DNA from: Scleroderma bovista
Taxonomy: Eukaryota > Basidiomycota > Agaricomycetes > Boletales > Sclerodermataceae
NCBI GenBank assembly: GCA_037178675.1
Contig: JAYMGJ010000611.1
Coordinates: 1 to 62,166 of the forward strand
Reading direction: 5' to 3'
DNA length: 62,166 bases
Below, piece after piece: positions 23,071 to 34,500 of this stretch (position 1 is its first letter; each line of letters starts with the position of its first letter). A program made the translations under genes and the position numbers. The notes under the pieces are model-generated. The model was not told where the DNA came from. It did not search any database and saw nothing but the letters and a program-made list of their open reading frames with translations.

Positions 23071-26000
23071 ATGAAGGTCAGCTGCAATCCTAGATGCTTC
23101 GCGATCTCAGTCCCAACTGGCTTGTTATCTTGCAGTTTGGCAAACATATTCAGGCAGAGCAAGTGCCAGGATGGTCCTCATACTATCTGGATTACAAGTT
23201 CCTCAAGAAGATCATATCTTCCCTTGCCGCCAAGCGACCGGCATCCGAGGCTGCTGCACTTGCACTAGGCATCCGACCTGCTGACATCCTCAATCCATCT
23301 GGGAGCAATCCTGCGATCACAGTATCGCCACAAGACATCCCAACAACGACATCTACACTTAGTGACCCCGGGCAACCCCCGATATTGTCGTCCCTGAGAC
23401 AAGATGATGATCGAGGCGTAGACTTCCAAGCCCATAAAGCAGCATTCTTCTTCAAGTTAGAGCGGGAACTAGAAAAGGTGCGTAGATTTTCGATGTCACA
23501 CGACGATCGTTGGACCTGTGATCATTCTCTGTTTAGATCAATACATTCTACCTTCAGAAGGAAGCAGAACTGAAGCTCCGTCTCGAGACGCTTCTATCAA
23601 AACGGCGCGCAGCTGCTTTGAGGGGCGTTCCCGATGAAAATGATGGCTTGACTCAGAAACCTGTGGAATGGAGCGCGGTGGAAGAAGGGTTCCGTTTATT
23701 GGAACGGGATCTTGCCAAGCTACAGGTAAATTCGTCCGACACTCACCTTGCGATATCCACTAATTAGATTTCCAGTACTTTATTGAAATCAATGCAACAG
23801 GTTTTCGTAAAATCTTGAAAAAGTGGGATAAGCGTTCCCGTTCAACGACGAAGGAGTTGTATCTGGTTCGACAAGTCGAGGTGCAGCCCGTTTTCAACAG
23901 ACAGGTACCTTCTTAATCACCTCCGATGGCGGCCGTTCTTATGGGCAGTAGCTCATCGCAGAATTTTATGATATCGTGACCTCTAGTCTATTGGACCTCA
24001 CCGACTTCTCGAGCGGCCTGAGATTTGAGGGTCCAGCAGCCAGGGATACACTTGATATCCAATTGTATATTGAACTGAACATGCACTCTGGCCCCTTCCG
24101 AGAGTTTGAGCTTGACCTCCGAAAGGCCGTCGAGAACTCTGATCGGTCATCCATCAAGGATCTCGTTCGCCATTCCGACATTCTCAGTTCACAGAATGGT
24201 AGCAGGGGTGACGTTACCCGTGTGCTGTGGAAGGTTATTGTGGATGCTCCTTCGGACCTTGCGGACCTGATTCTGGCAAGTGTCGGACTTCCCTTCGATT
24301 TCAACTTTGTAGATGATATCAATGGACGAACATGCCTCCACGAGGCCGCTGCGGCTGGAACATTACGCCTTGTAAAGCTCTGTCTCGAAAAAGGTTCGCA
24401 AAAGGACAGACTTGATGTTTACGGTCGCTCCGCACTGCATTATGCCGCCATCCACGGCCACGCGGACGTTTGCCAACTACTCGTGGAAGCCAGCGTACCA
24501 CCGCATGTATTGGATGCAGATAATTGCAGTCCCCTCGTTTATGCAACGCTCCGCGGTAGCGTTGAATGCATCCGGTCCCTTGTGTGCAAGCAATGCATAT
24601 CTCCCTCGCTGGGGTCTCTGGTCAACGACAACCTGGTGCCCCTGTCTCTGGCGAGTCAATATGGGTACACTGACGTCGTTGTGCTTCTATTAATGGAAGG
24701 TGCAAAATGTCTTCCTAATACAAACGGCGAATACCCTATTCATCTCGCCGCCCGGGAAGGGCACGCGGATGTTTGCCGACTGCTTCTGGATCAGGGAGGA
24801 TGGGATTTTCCGGACAAATATCATGAGTGGACTCCGCTCTTCCATGCTGCACGAAATGGCCACGCGCCGTGCTTAGAAATCTTCCTGCAGGCTGGAGCAA
24901 GGGTCGATAGAACGGACGAACTTGGTCATCAAGCAATACACTATGCAGCCTGGTATGGACACCGGCGTTGCGTCAACATCTTGTTCACGGCGGTTGCCAA
25001 AGTCCCGCGTACCATCAGTTTCAAGAGGAGCTCTGGTTTATCACAGTCTGCAGTGGACATGCAGGTTGACGCGGAAACTGACGCGATTCCGTCGTTGTCG
25101 CTCCCCCCTCCAATTATGCCTCATCGAGTCTACGGGCACAATTACCTTGACAAGAATTACTTAGTAACCGTCACAGTTGGCTTACCTACACTGTCGGACA
25201 CCAGGGCAGGTAGGAGGGGAGTGAGTCTCCATTCCCACCTATCGGATTCTGTTTTGGCACGAAGCCCGTATCTGCCTTCACCGAATCGGTTAAAAATGGT
25301 GATCACCGCGGGGGCAGGTGTAAATGCTGCTCCATACACTATGTCGCTGCCGCAGAAGAATGTTCAGGATTCGTTCGTTTTCCAAACTGCGGACCTCAAC
25401 ACCCTTTATTTGGAATTTTCTATCTACCCCAACTTTGGAACAAAGACGATTGGCCGTGCTGTGGCTCATCCTTCGATCTTCCAATCTCCAAGTGACCAAT
25501 TTATTGTCTTGCCAATATTGGATCATCGTCTCCATTGTATAGGCGAAGTAAGTGTTTTCCATTTCCAGCCAAACCATGTTAATCCGAAATTTTCCTGTAG
25601 GTCAGCTTTTGTGCAACTGTCACTTCCCCGTTTCAAGGAGTCACCCTCGAGGTCGGTGGCGCAGTCGAGACCTACTGGAAGTCCCTTACCTTACCACAAA
25701 GTGGCGTCTTCAACCCTAATCCGCGTACGACGCTTCCCTGGGGTCACTCCCCTAAGTCTCCGGATTCTATCCACACTTCCCCTTCTATTCAATCGACGAC
25801 TGGTTCTCCAATGCACACTGTGACGTTGTCCTCGTTATCGGGAAACTACCTTCACGCAGTCGTGCAGGTCACGCGAGATCTGCATCCTGTGCTATATTAT
25901 GATTTGTTGCTACCTGAGACATCGTTCGACCTCGGCGTCGCCGATGTCACCCTCGCCCAATTTGAGGCCCTAGCCAAGAAGCTTAATCGGGAAGAGCAGC

Positions 26001-26834
26001 TCATTCACAGGGTAATGTCAATACAGGAATGGAACAAAGTACTACCGTGTTTGATGGTATCACTATCTCGGTTTATGCAGGTACGACACAGCATCACAAA
26101 GCGGACCCTCCATCAATATTGAACTTATTTTGTAGCTTCTTCCCGCGCATGTGGGACTGACTCTAGAGGTGGCTCTTTCTCCGATAAATCGGGCAACTAA
26201 TCAGTACATCAGGCATCGTCTTGATCCCGATGTGTGTGTTGACAACATACTCCGTACTATACGCCAAACTTCCCCTTCGCTTGGCGGAGCATTGGCACGG
26301 AGACGTATAGCTTTCACTTCGTTCTCACCGCAAGTTTGTACTGCACTAAATTGGAAGCAACCGAATTGTGAGCACCCTGACTCCTTCACCTGTACTAGGG
26401 ACGCTCTTATCAAGTCCCTTCGTCCAGACCCTGTTTTCTTCTCGTCTCGTTGTGGCCAAATTGGTGTGGATGCTGGAACGACCGTGCCCAGCCTCGCACT
26501 CCGAGATATGGGAGAAGATTACTACTCATCCAGTGTGGCAGCTGGCGTAGAGTTTGCGAAGATGAACAACCTTTTGGGCATCTTCTTTGATTCTGGGCTA
26601 TTGGTAATTTCCCACCACCGTTTTCGTGATTCCGCACATCCACTAACGGAACCCGATATGTAGCTGCAAGTTCCTTCGCTCGTTCAGGGTATACGTGATG
26701 CCGGCCTATTAGTGGGCATCCACGGAGACTCATCCACATCTAACGTTATGGTTCCTTCTGCAGATAATGCTCAGGTTGATGCCTATATTCGTGATTGTAC
26801 AGTAACATACTTGGATAATTCGGGAGGTGACTAA
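23071..26834 (+). CDS. PHO81: PHO81-like protein: SPX, ankyrin repeats and GDPD-like domain
   Basis: In yeast Pho81 is the phosphate-responsive inhibitor of the Pho80-Pho85 kinase. The first coding exon is only ATGAAG (23071-23076). After an intron to 23135 the SPX domain begins FGKHIQAEQVPGWSSYYLDY, then KFLKKIISSL, and continues through FRKILKKWDKRS. About six ankyrin repeats follow at 24310-25000 (GRTCLHEAAAAGTLRLVKLC; GRSALHYAAIHGHADVCQLL; GEYPIHLAAREGHADVCRLL; HQAIHYAAWYGHRRCVNIL). The C-terminal half resembles the glycerophosphodiester phosphodiesterase fold, with strands such as VQVTRDLHPVLYYDLLLPE, and ends TYLDNSGGD. Whether the GDPD part is catalytic cannot be told; in yeast Pho81 it is not thought to be. 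SPX domains bind inositol pyrophosphates, the likely phosphate signal. Confidence 0.9.
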
Positions 26835-26967
26835 ATTTGATATCACGGTGTATACTCTATGTGGTCTAAAATATAGAACAACTTCTGATCTAAGCTAGCA
26901 CTGGTTACAGTGCATGTGCACGTGTCTCTATGATTCATACTACGGATATACCAGATGGCGGCCCACT

Positions 26968-29562
26968 TTATACGGAAGCTTTGTATAGTGCTGCGTACGA
27001 ACCGCCCCTTTGCATTAATTCTTCATGAGTGCCAAACTCTGTTATTGTCTGTGGAGAGAGAAAAAAATGACACAACGGTCATTAAATGCTGCCAGGGGAT
27101 AGGAGCATGACAATATGAACGTACACCTTGCTCCATCATTGCAATCTTATCGGCACGACGTGCGGTGGAAAGTCGGTGGGTAATGAAGATGACTGTCTTT
27201 ATTTTTTTACCAGATGGAGAATGAGAAACCTCATCAATGGTATCAAAAATTCTGTTCTGAGCATGCCCGTCCAATGATGACGTCTGTAGAGTGGCCATTA
27301 GGTGGCTTGGAAAGCGTAGACAATGAATGCTCACAGGTTCATCAAACAACAGCAGGCCGACCTCTGGTCGATCTGCTCGCATAAAGGCACGCGAGATTGC
27401 TATTCTTTGCCACTGCCGTAAGATAGGTCAGCGGTTAACGTAGGGGTTCAGTTGGCCCATCAGACGCACCTCGCCACCAGACAAACCATAATATTGCCGT
27501 GAGGGCGTGCCAAAACCAGCAGCGCTCGAGGATGCTGTGTAAGTCATCCCATCGAATCCCGAGGTGTCCAACTTCGTCTTGATGCCATTGGGGAGGTCAT
27601 CAACAAAAGAATCAGCACCGCCGAGGTGGATGGCGCGGGAAACTGCAGTTTGTGACTGCAGCTTTTGCACATATCCGAGGCCCACGTTTTCTTTCACCGT
27701 GGTGTTGTATTTTGAAAACCCCTGGAACACGGTGGTGACGTGACGATGGTAGTCCGCCGGTGATAATCGTCGGATATCCACTCCATTGACGGCGAGCTCG
27801 CCATGGTCGAAATCTACCATTCGTAATAAGACTTTGGCCAGGGTGGACTTTCCTATATCCAGCGAGAAATGAAGTTTGAACCTATCAATAACGGAGTAAC
27901 CACAGTGACTTAAGGGGAACTTGCCTGATCCATTACAACCCACAATCGCAAGGCTCTCTCCGGCTTCCAAGCTGAAGCTAACGTCTTTCAAAGCAGCCTC
28001 CTTACCCCCTGGGTAAGTGTAAGACAGATTCCTCGTATGGAGTCAGATACGGGAAATATGTGACGGGAAGATGACGGGAGCCACCTAGCTTCGATTTTCA
28101 TTCCGGTGGGTTGACGTGGATAGTTTACTATGTCTTCTTCGGTAGGTTCTAACTCCGGGTGAATATTCATGGCAGCACAAAACGCTCCCATCAGGAAGAT
28201 GCTTTGAAATGCCATACGTGCCGTCGTCAGGAGATTGCCGAAAGTAAATACCACAGCCTGGATTGAACTCCGGTATAATGCAAGCGAACCTAACGAAGCG
28301 GATGACGACTGAAACATCAGCAATAATGGAATCTAGCGCCGAGTTTCCCTTAGTTGTCTGACATTAGCTGTAATAAAACGCACGTTTTGCAAGGCGAACA
28401 AGAGGTCTGATACGTTAATTTGATGCAAGAGCTGCGGCAAGGTCATGTGGCTTGTGGGGGACGCCTGGTCGTGAAACATCATTGTTCGCCGTGCGTTCGC
28501 CCAAGATTGAAGAATCCACGGTCCAAGACCGAAGAGAAGTACTTCTGGGCGATGAGAATCATTGTAGACAAGACTTCGTAGTCTCTCTTGCCGCTCTACA
28601 ATTCGGGCCTCTTCGGACGAGTAGGTGGATTCGGATGAAGAAGGAGCATTTCCCCAACGGTTCATGAATAGGGGAAGCAAGGCAGAGAGGACAGATAGCA
28701 GTAGCGCTGCCATATTAGTCGAACCACCTGTCAGGGACAAGAGGACTAATAAATGTGAAGCGAGTTCGGACATGAGCGCGATTACTTGAATGAAATCAAA
28801 CGGAGACAGCAGGCCAAAACCACCCATTCCATTGAAAGATCTGACAAACAAATCGGATTCTTGAAGGCAGTCGCGAACTACAGGGTCTGCGAGAGTCGGG
28901 ATATCGAGGCGTAGACGCTGAGCAATTTGCTGATATTCTGCATAGAAGCGGGCGGACTCGTGCACGATGGTGTCGTTAGAGGTGCTGACGGTGATCTTAG
29001 TTGTTGCAGTGTAAAGGGAAATTAAGTGACACGTACGCAAAGGAGTCAATGGCTGTTTCCGCAGCTCGGCGAAATATTTCGGTTAGTAATAGCCTAATAA
29101 ATCGTGACCAAGAGAAGCAACCCGACGACAGTAGAGTTTGTAACTACGTGGCTGGGTATGAGTTATCGATGCAAGGCTATGTACGACGGAGAAACACACC
29201 TCGTCAACAATCATTGCTTGCGAATAGCCCCTGAATGCGGGAAAGAATGCGCGGACGATGTGAAGAGTCATCATCAAAGTAGTTCTAATAGGATGGAGGC
29301 CCCATAGCGTCTTTACGAGGTCAAGAACACATGCACGGGATATGGTGACCGCGAGCCTGATATTGGTCTCGTTCATGGGTCGCTGTGCACCGGGTACGAG
29401 ATAGGTTCCTCTGCGGTAAGGCAGGACGCGCGACGCGAGCCATGCCTGAAGCAAGCAGCGACAAGAGGTGGGGGGCGAGAGGTTGTACTGGGAACGAAGC
29501 TTGGTTGGGATAGAGAAAGACCGACGCCCGAGGCGGCGTTGAGACTTGGACTCGTGACACAT
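26968..29562 (-). CDS. ABC half-transporter (membrane domain plus ATPase)
   Basis: The C-terminal half is a complete ABC ATPase when introns are removed: VSFSLEAGESLAIVGCNG, Walker A GCNGSGKST (split by an intron), Q-loop VFQGFSKYNTT, signature LSGGEWQRIAISRAFMRA, Walker B LLLFDEP, D-loop SSLDG, the switch histidine in VIFITHRLSTARRADKIAMM, and a typical ending FGTHEELMQRGGSYAALYK. The N-terminal half (28.0-29.5 kb) has scattered hydrophobic stretches on several exons (SELASHLLVLLSLTGG; AALLLSVLSALLPLF) and should form the transmembrane domain, but is poorly conserved. Domain order and ATPase type fit the exporter class (ABCB/C-like). The substrate is unknown. The start is taken at the ATG at 29560-29562; the frame is open upstream without another ATG. 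It ends 133 bp from the stop of convergent PHO81. Confidence 0.8.
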
Positions 29563-30180
29563 CCTGGGGGATTGGGGGAGGACATACCAAAGTAAGGGGA
29601 GATATAAGAATCCGGTAGGTGCCACAGCATTGGCGGATGTTCACGTCAAGATGGCAACTGTGACGGAAGGAGGAGTAGGTCCGCCAACCTCGCGAGTGAG
29701 ATCCGAGGTGATTTCGTGCAGTGCAGGACGAGTTCGGCAGAGGAGACCCGACACATATACTTGGAGTTACCTGCACTAGGCTGATGCTGAGAAGAAACGC
29801 CTGGGGATGGACACAGACGATTTATGAAACTTTAGGTCATATTAGGAATGAAGGCGAAGAGGAAGGAAGGTGAGGGCCCATCGGTCGGCCATCTTTAACC
29901 CTGCCACCACCAGTGCCTTGTTCGTCGTTCGTGTCTTGCACAGGCCTGTCGCTGTCATTGACCACGGCGGTCTACTGGTGGGTCTCAGCCGGTAAAATCG
30001 ACTCCCATTGAGATATCCATATTTGGCTTCCTCCTCCCGACACTGCCTGCTCCCGTCTCCACGTCCTCTTGGCCCTTTGCAGGTTCCCCCGGGTATCCCT
30101 TCTCCCACCCTCCGATAATTACCCTCGTCGGCCTCTCCTTGCCGTTCAATACCCCTTTGATAAGACTTTTTTTTTCTCTT
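29563..30180. promoter_or_regulatory. Divergent intergenic region, ABC transporter and FOL2
   Basis: About 620 bp between two genes pointing away from each other. It is pyrimidine-rich on the plus strand and ends in a run of nine T followed by ctctt directly before the FOL2 ATG. No other element is recognisable. An extra upstream exon of the ABC gene could lie here. Confidence 0.4.
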
Positions 30181-31330
30181 ATGCTGCTCAACATGCCGAC
30201 ACATGGCGAACTGCTGTCTGACGGCCTTCGCCAACTCCAGCTCCAGCAAGAGCAGCAAGAATCCTCCGAAGCTGTGTCTCCAAAGAGCGTCGATCATTCA
30301 CCCTTACATGAAGATATCCACAACGGTGAACTAATTCCGTCACAAGACACCGATTCACAGCTGTCTTCTCCTTCTGTTCAACCTCCCTGGCCTCATGTTC
30401 GTGAAGGTTATGGCTTCAGAACACCTTCCGGAACATCAACTCCACAGACTTTGGTATCCCACGGCGAGAGAACAAGCCCTCTTCCTGATCCACACGGTTT
30501 GGGCTGGCCGGGTATGCCTTGCCTTTCCCTCTCTGGATCTTGCTTACCCATTCCGTCAGCCAAGTCCACCGTCTCGCGTCTACACGCCACCCCCGCAGAG
30601 CGTGCTGCCCGAGAGAAAAAAATGGTCTCCGCAGTCCGCACCATCCTCGAGTGTATCGGCGAGGATCCGAATCGCGAAGGTTTGCTTAGGACCCCAGAGC
30701 GCTATGCCCAGGCCATCATGTGGATGACCAGGGGCTACGAGGAGCGTCTTGCAGGTTAGTCCGCTCTCACCACCCACACTACGACCCTGCATATATGCCC
30801 TCAGATGTCATCAACGATGCCGTCTTTGCAGAGGACCACGATGAAATGGTTTTGGTCCGCGATATTGACATTTCTAGCCTGTGTGAACACCATCTCGTCC
30901 CGTTCACAGGAAAGGTGGGCACGGGTGGATTATACTTGGCACCAAGTCTCATTTATGACCGCGCTTATTATCAGGTCGCCATAGGGTATATTCCCAACCA
31001 GCTTGTCCTTGGTCTATCAAAACTTGCACGCATAGCCGAAACTTTTAGTCGCCGTCTTCAGGTTCAAGAACGGTTGACTAAACAGATTGCTATCGCCGTG
31101 CAGGAGGCAATTAAACCACGTGGAGTGGCTGTTGTTATGGAGGCTACGTGAGTGTTCTACGCGGCCTGCTGGTTCAGTCTTTTACTCTTTTGGTTCGCGA
31201 TAGCCATATGTGTATGACCATGCGAGGCGTGCAAAAGCCTGGCTCCATAACGGTGACATCGTGCATGCTAGGCTGTTTCAGAAACCAACAAAAGACTCGC
31301 GAAGAGTTTCTTACGCTAATCAGGAAGTAA
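30181..31330 (+). CDS. FOL2: GTP cyclohydrolase I
   Basis: Converts GTP to dihydroneopterin triphosphate, the first step of folate and tetrahydrobiopterin synthesis. An N-terminal Ser/Pro/Gln-rich extension (about 130 residues, likely disordered) is followed by the enzyme: [87 protein letters not shown] and TREEFL. The zinc ligands are the Cys and His of SLCEHH and the later Cys of TSCMLG. Introns are near 30755-30804, at 30915-30974 and near 31149-31200. The middle one is 60 nt, in frame and stop-free, but interrupts the invariant [10 protein letters not shown] stretch, so it is removed in the model. The start is the first ATG after a T-rich stretch. The gene converges on THO2. Confidence 0.92.
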
Positions 31331-31511
31331 TATCCACTTTCCTTTACACGATTCAACTCGTCTAATCGATTCAACTCGGTGTAACCTTATTATCTCATAA
31401 TTCAAAAATGTGGAGTCACTATATAAGCATCGATTTCGCCAGGACTATGAAATGCAGTGATGTGTGGGGAATTAGAGATACAGACGGTAGTAGTATGAAT
31501 GAAGATGTTCA

Positions 31512-34500
31512 TCAGTCCTTTCGCCCCGAACGTGATTTATCGCTTGCTTGAGGATCAATGGGAAGGGTCCGTTTGGCCAGTCCGCTGTGGATGGTCGCGG
31601 GATAACGGTGACGATTGATTCTTGGTCGTTTTGGAGGCTGCGACGATAAGTCGCCCAGGGATGCGTTGGCTTCCCCTGTGTCCTTGTCACGTTCTAATGG
31701 ATCGATCGTGAATGAGCGACATGAAACCCCACACGACAAGTCACTTGCCTGCCAGAGTTCGCTTTCTATTATCACGGTCATCATCCTTGTGAGGAAGCTC
31801 GGAAGACCGGTAAGGAGCAGTGGGCGCTTGTGGACCCGAGCGAGGAGCCTCTTTCTCGCCTATTCGTGAACGTAAGCTAGGTGGCATGTCTGAGACTGTG
31901 TTCCCAGATCCCTGATAGTTCTGCGACCCGTGATCACGACCCTTCCAGTCACCGCCACCTCGCCCCGGAGGAAGATCAGCCTTGCTGCTCCTAGATGGGT
32001 CTGCGGCTGACATGGCCCTTGGAGCGGACGGCGTTGTGGGTGGGAGGTTCTTCGGGCCATCAGGTATTCGCTTCTCAGCAGGCTGCGATCGTGTGCATCA
32101 GAGACGTAACAGTGCATCCAGGAGTACACGAAATACCTTGTCTACTAACGGTGGGCGTGAGTCGCCATCCGATGGTTCACGCTCTGGTCGGCGCCTATCG
32201 GATTCCCGACCTCGGTCATGACTTTCCTTCTCGGAGCGTCGACTGCGATCTTCCCGATGACTATCCTTGCGTGAGCTCCGTTTGGAGGTCCTATCAGCCT
32301 GCCGCACGTGTCAGTGGCGAGAAACCAATAAGCTCTATCAGGTAACTGACCTCGTCTTCGGTGGGACGTCGCCTTTTTCCAAGGGCATCGTCACCTGGTT
32401 GTCCAGTGCTGCGATGTCGACTTGGGTCAGGCCGAGTCGGCAGTCCGCGAGTTTCCGGAGCTGCAGTGGGTCCGGTGGGTACAACTGCTGTCCGGCTGGA
32501 TCCGTCACGCTCCTTCCTCGAATCCCGATCACGATCCTTATCATCCCGACGATGTCGATCCCGATCCCGGTCACGGTCACGGTCTCTGTCGCGCTCACGA
32601 CGATCCTTTTCTTTCTCTCGCTCCCGGTCACGCTCCTTGTCACGCTCCCGGTCACCGTGCCTATCACGAGGGCGTTCTCTGTCGCGTTCGCGGTCCTCCC
32701 GATCGCTTTCTCGAGCAGACCTCCGCTCACCGCGAGATAAGTGACTTGGACCATTGTCTCTGCGTGACATAACCCTGGGCTCTTGTCGCGGTTCCCTATC
32801 TGACAACCGTTCGTCGCCACGATCCCCGTCACCGCGCTCCGAGTGCCGACCCCCGCTTGTTCGGCTTTCCTGACTATGGTTTCTCGTCCCAGTTCGGGGC
32901 GGAGGTGAAGGAGACCGGTGGCGGGGTGAGGGCGATGGAGCCTTCGAACCCGGCTGACTACGCGAGTCACCTGACGGTAGCCTGCGGTCGTCGGGCTTTT
33001 CCGATGAGCGCTGCCCCATGGTCTGCTTGGCCGTCTCGCGAAGCTCTTGAGCTGACAGTGTTTGACTTGGAGCTATGGGTGGCGGCATAGAGTCCCCTGG
33101 TGCCTGCTTGTCATCGACCCTCTGTCGAGGCGATCCAGAGGATTCCCGGGGACTGAGTATGGTAGTCGAGGGTACTTGTCTACCGGATCTGGGTGCCTCT
33201 CTAGCAACAGGGGTTGATACTCGTGTGTCAGGGGTTGGAGGAAGTGAAGCTTGCCCAAGGCTGGCGGGAGGACGAATTCCGAAACGTGAAGTGCTTGTGT
33301 CTTGTAAAGGCTTATCGTCTTTGGATGCCGAAGGTGTAGGATCCACGTCCATAGCGTCTGATCTCCCAACGGGCTTGCTTTCGCTATCAGGTGTGGGCGA
33401 CTGGCTATCTTTATCCTGTCTAACGCGCTTGACTCTTTCAGGTCGAGGTATGCTTCAGAAAGGATACCTTCAGCATAAGATATAGGCAAAACTTGGAGGA
33501 CATATTACCTATCCATCGCCGACTTCGAGGAATTGGCTGGGGTGGATGGTCGGTCAGATTTCCCGTTGATCGCCTGGGCTCTGGCCGTGGCTAATGCGTT
33601 AGACGTAGGCTGGCCATCACGACGAGAGTCACTCGAAAGCAGTGCGGGGACACCATTGGGTGTTGGGCGGTGTTTGTCGGATGTCTGAGAAGCACCTGGC
33701 TTTGGGGATAGTGCGACACCATTCTGTTGAAGAGTAAAGTTATAAGTGTCATAAACGATCGATAGGGAGGAGAGCGCACTTTGGGTGCGACTGGTCTTGG
33801 CACTGTCCACTGGTTTTCACGTTTCTTCAATGCAGCAGAGTAACTGAAGGTCGTCAGGGGAAATCTAGTTCTTGTGCATGTTACTCACGCTCTTCCCAAG
33901 ATCTTCAGATCTCCACGCTCTTCATTTTCGACTAGCTTCTCCACCATGTTATCGATCACAGGTCCATACTCGCCAACCGGGGCCATCGGGAAGACCGGAA
34001 GTATTTCCTTTAAGACGATAATAGCATTGTAAACGTGCATAAACTCTCCAGTTTCAATGCAGCTGCAGAGGCTCTGTAATAACACGATCAGCACTCCACT
34101 CTTCACATCACTTCTCTTCGTCACTTACTCTTCCCAGCTTCCTGTGCCACTTGCGTAAAATTTGTTTGAAGCCAGCCCAATTTAACAAGTCTTCAGGTCG
34201 AATATCTCCATGTTCCTTGTTTGTCCATCGGAGCTGGAAACCAGGAAGGAGAACTGTCTTGCCACCTATCTTCGTTCTATTGTCTTGATGGAAAAGTTGC
34301 TCATCCTGCGCCCACTTCCACAAATCTCCAAGGATGCCTAATAGGAACCGGCCTAGAAGTAGCGGTTGGAACACGTTATGCATGTCGGCATGCTAAATCC
34401 GTACCGTAATTCTTTGCTTCATATTCACTGCAAGAAAAGATGACCGTCTTCACATGATCACCAAGGAGCTGCCATGCCGAATAAGCATTGCTTCGCAATG

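Noticed and set aside
26968..31330. ABC transporter next to GTP cyclohydrolase I as a possible secondary-metabolite or pterin cluster
   Set aside because: No other biosynthetic or regulatory genes nearby. PHO81 and THO2 flank them, so this looks like chance neighbours.
32521..32716. Regular short repeats that could suggest a CRISPR-like array
   Set aside because: Degenerate 6-base words without spacers, inside a coding exon of a eukaryotic gene.
32267..32772. Overlapping plus-strand open frames rich in Arg/Ser or Val/Thr
   Set aside because: Antisense readings of the Arg-Asp/Arg-Glu tract in THO2. The minus-strand frame fits the THO2 tail.
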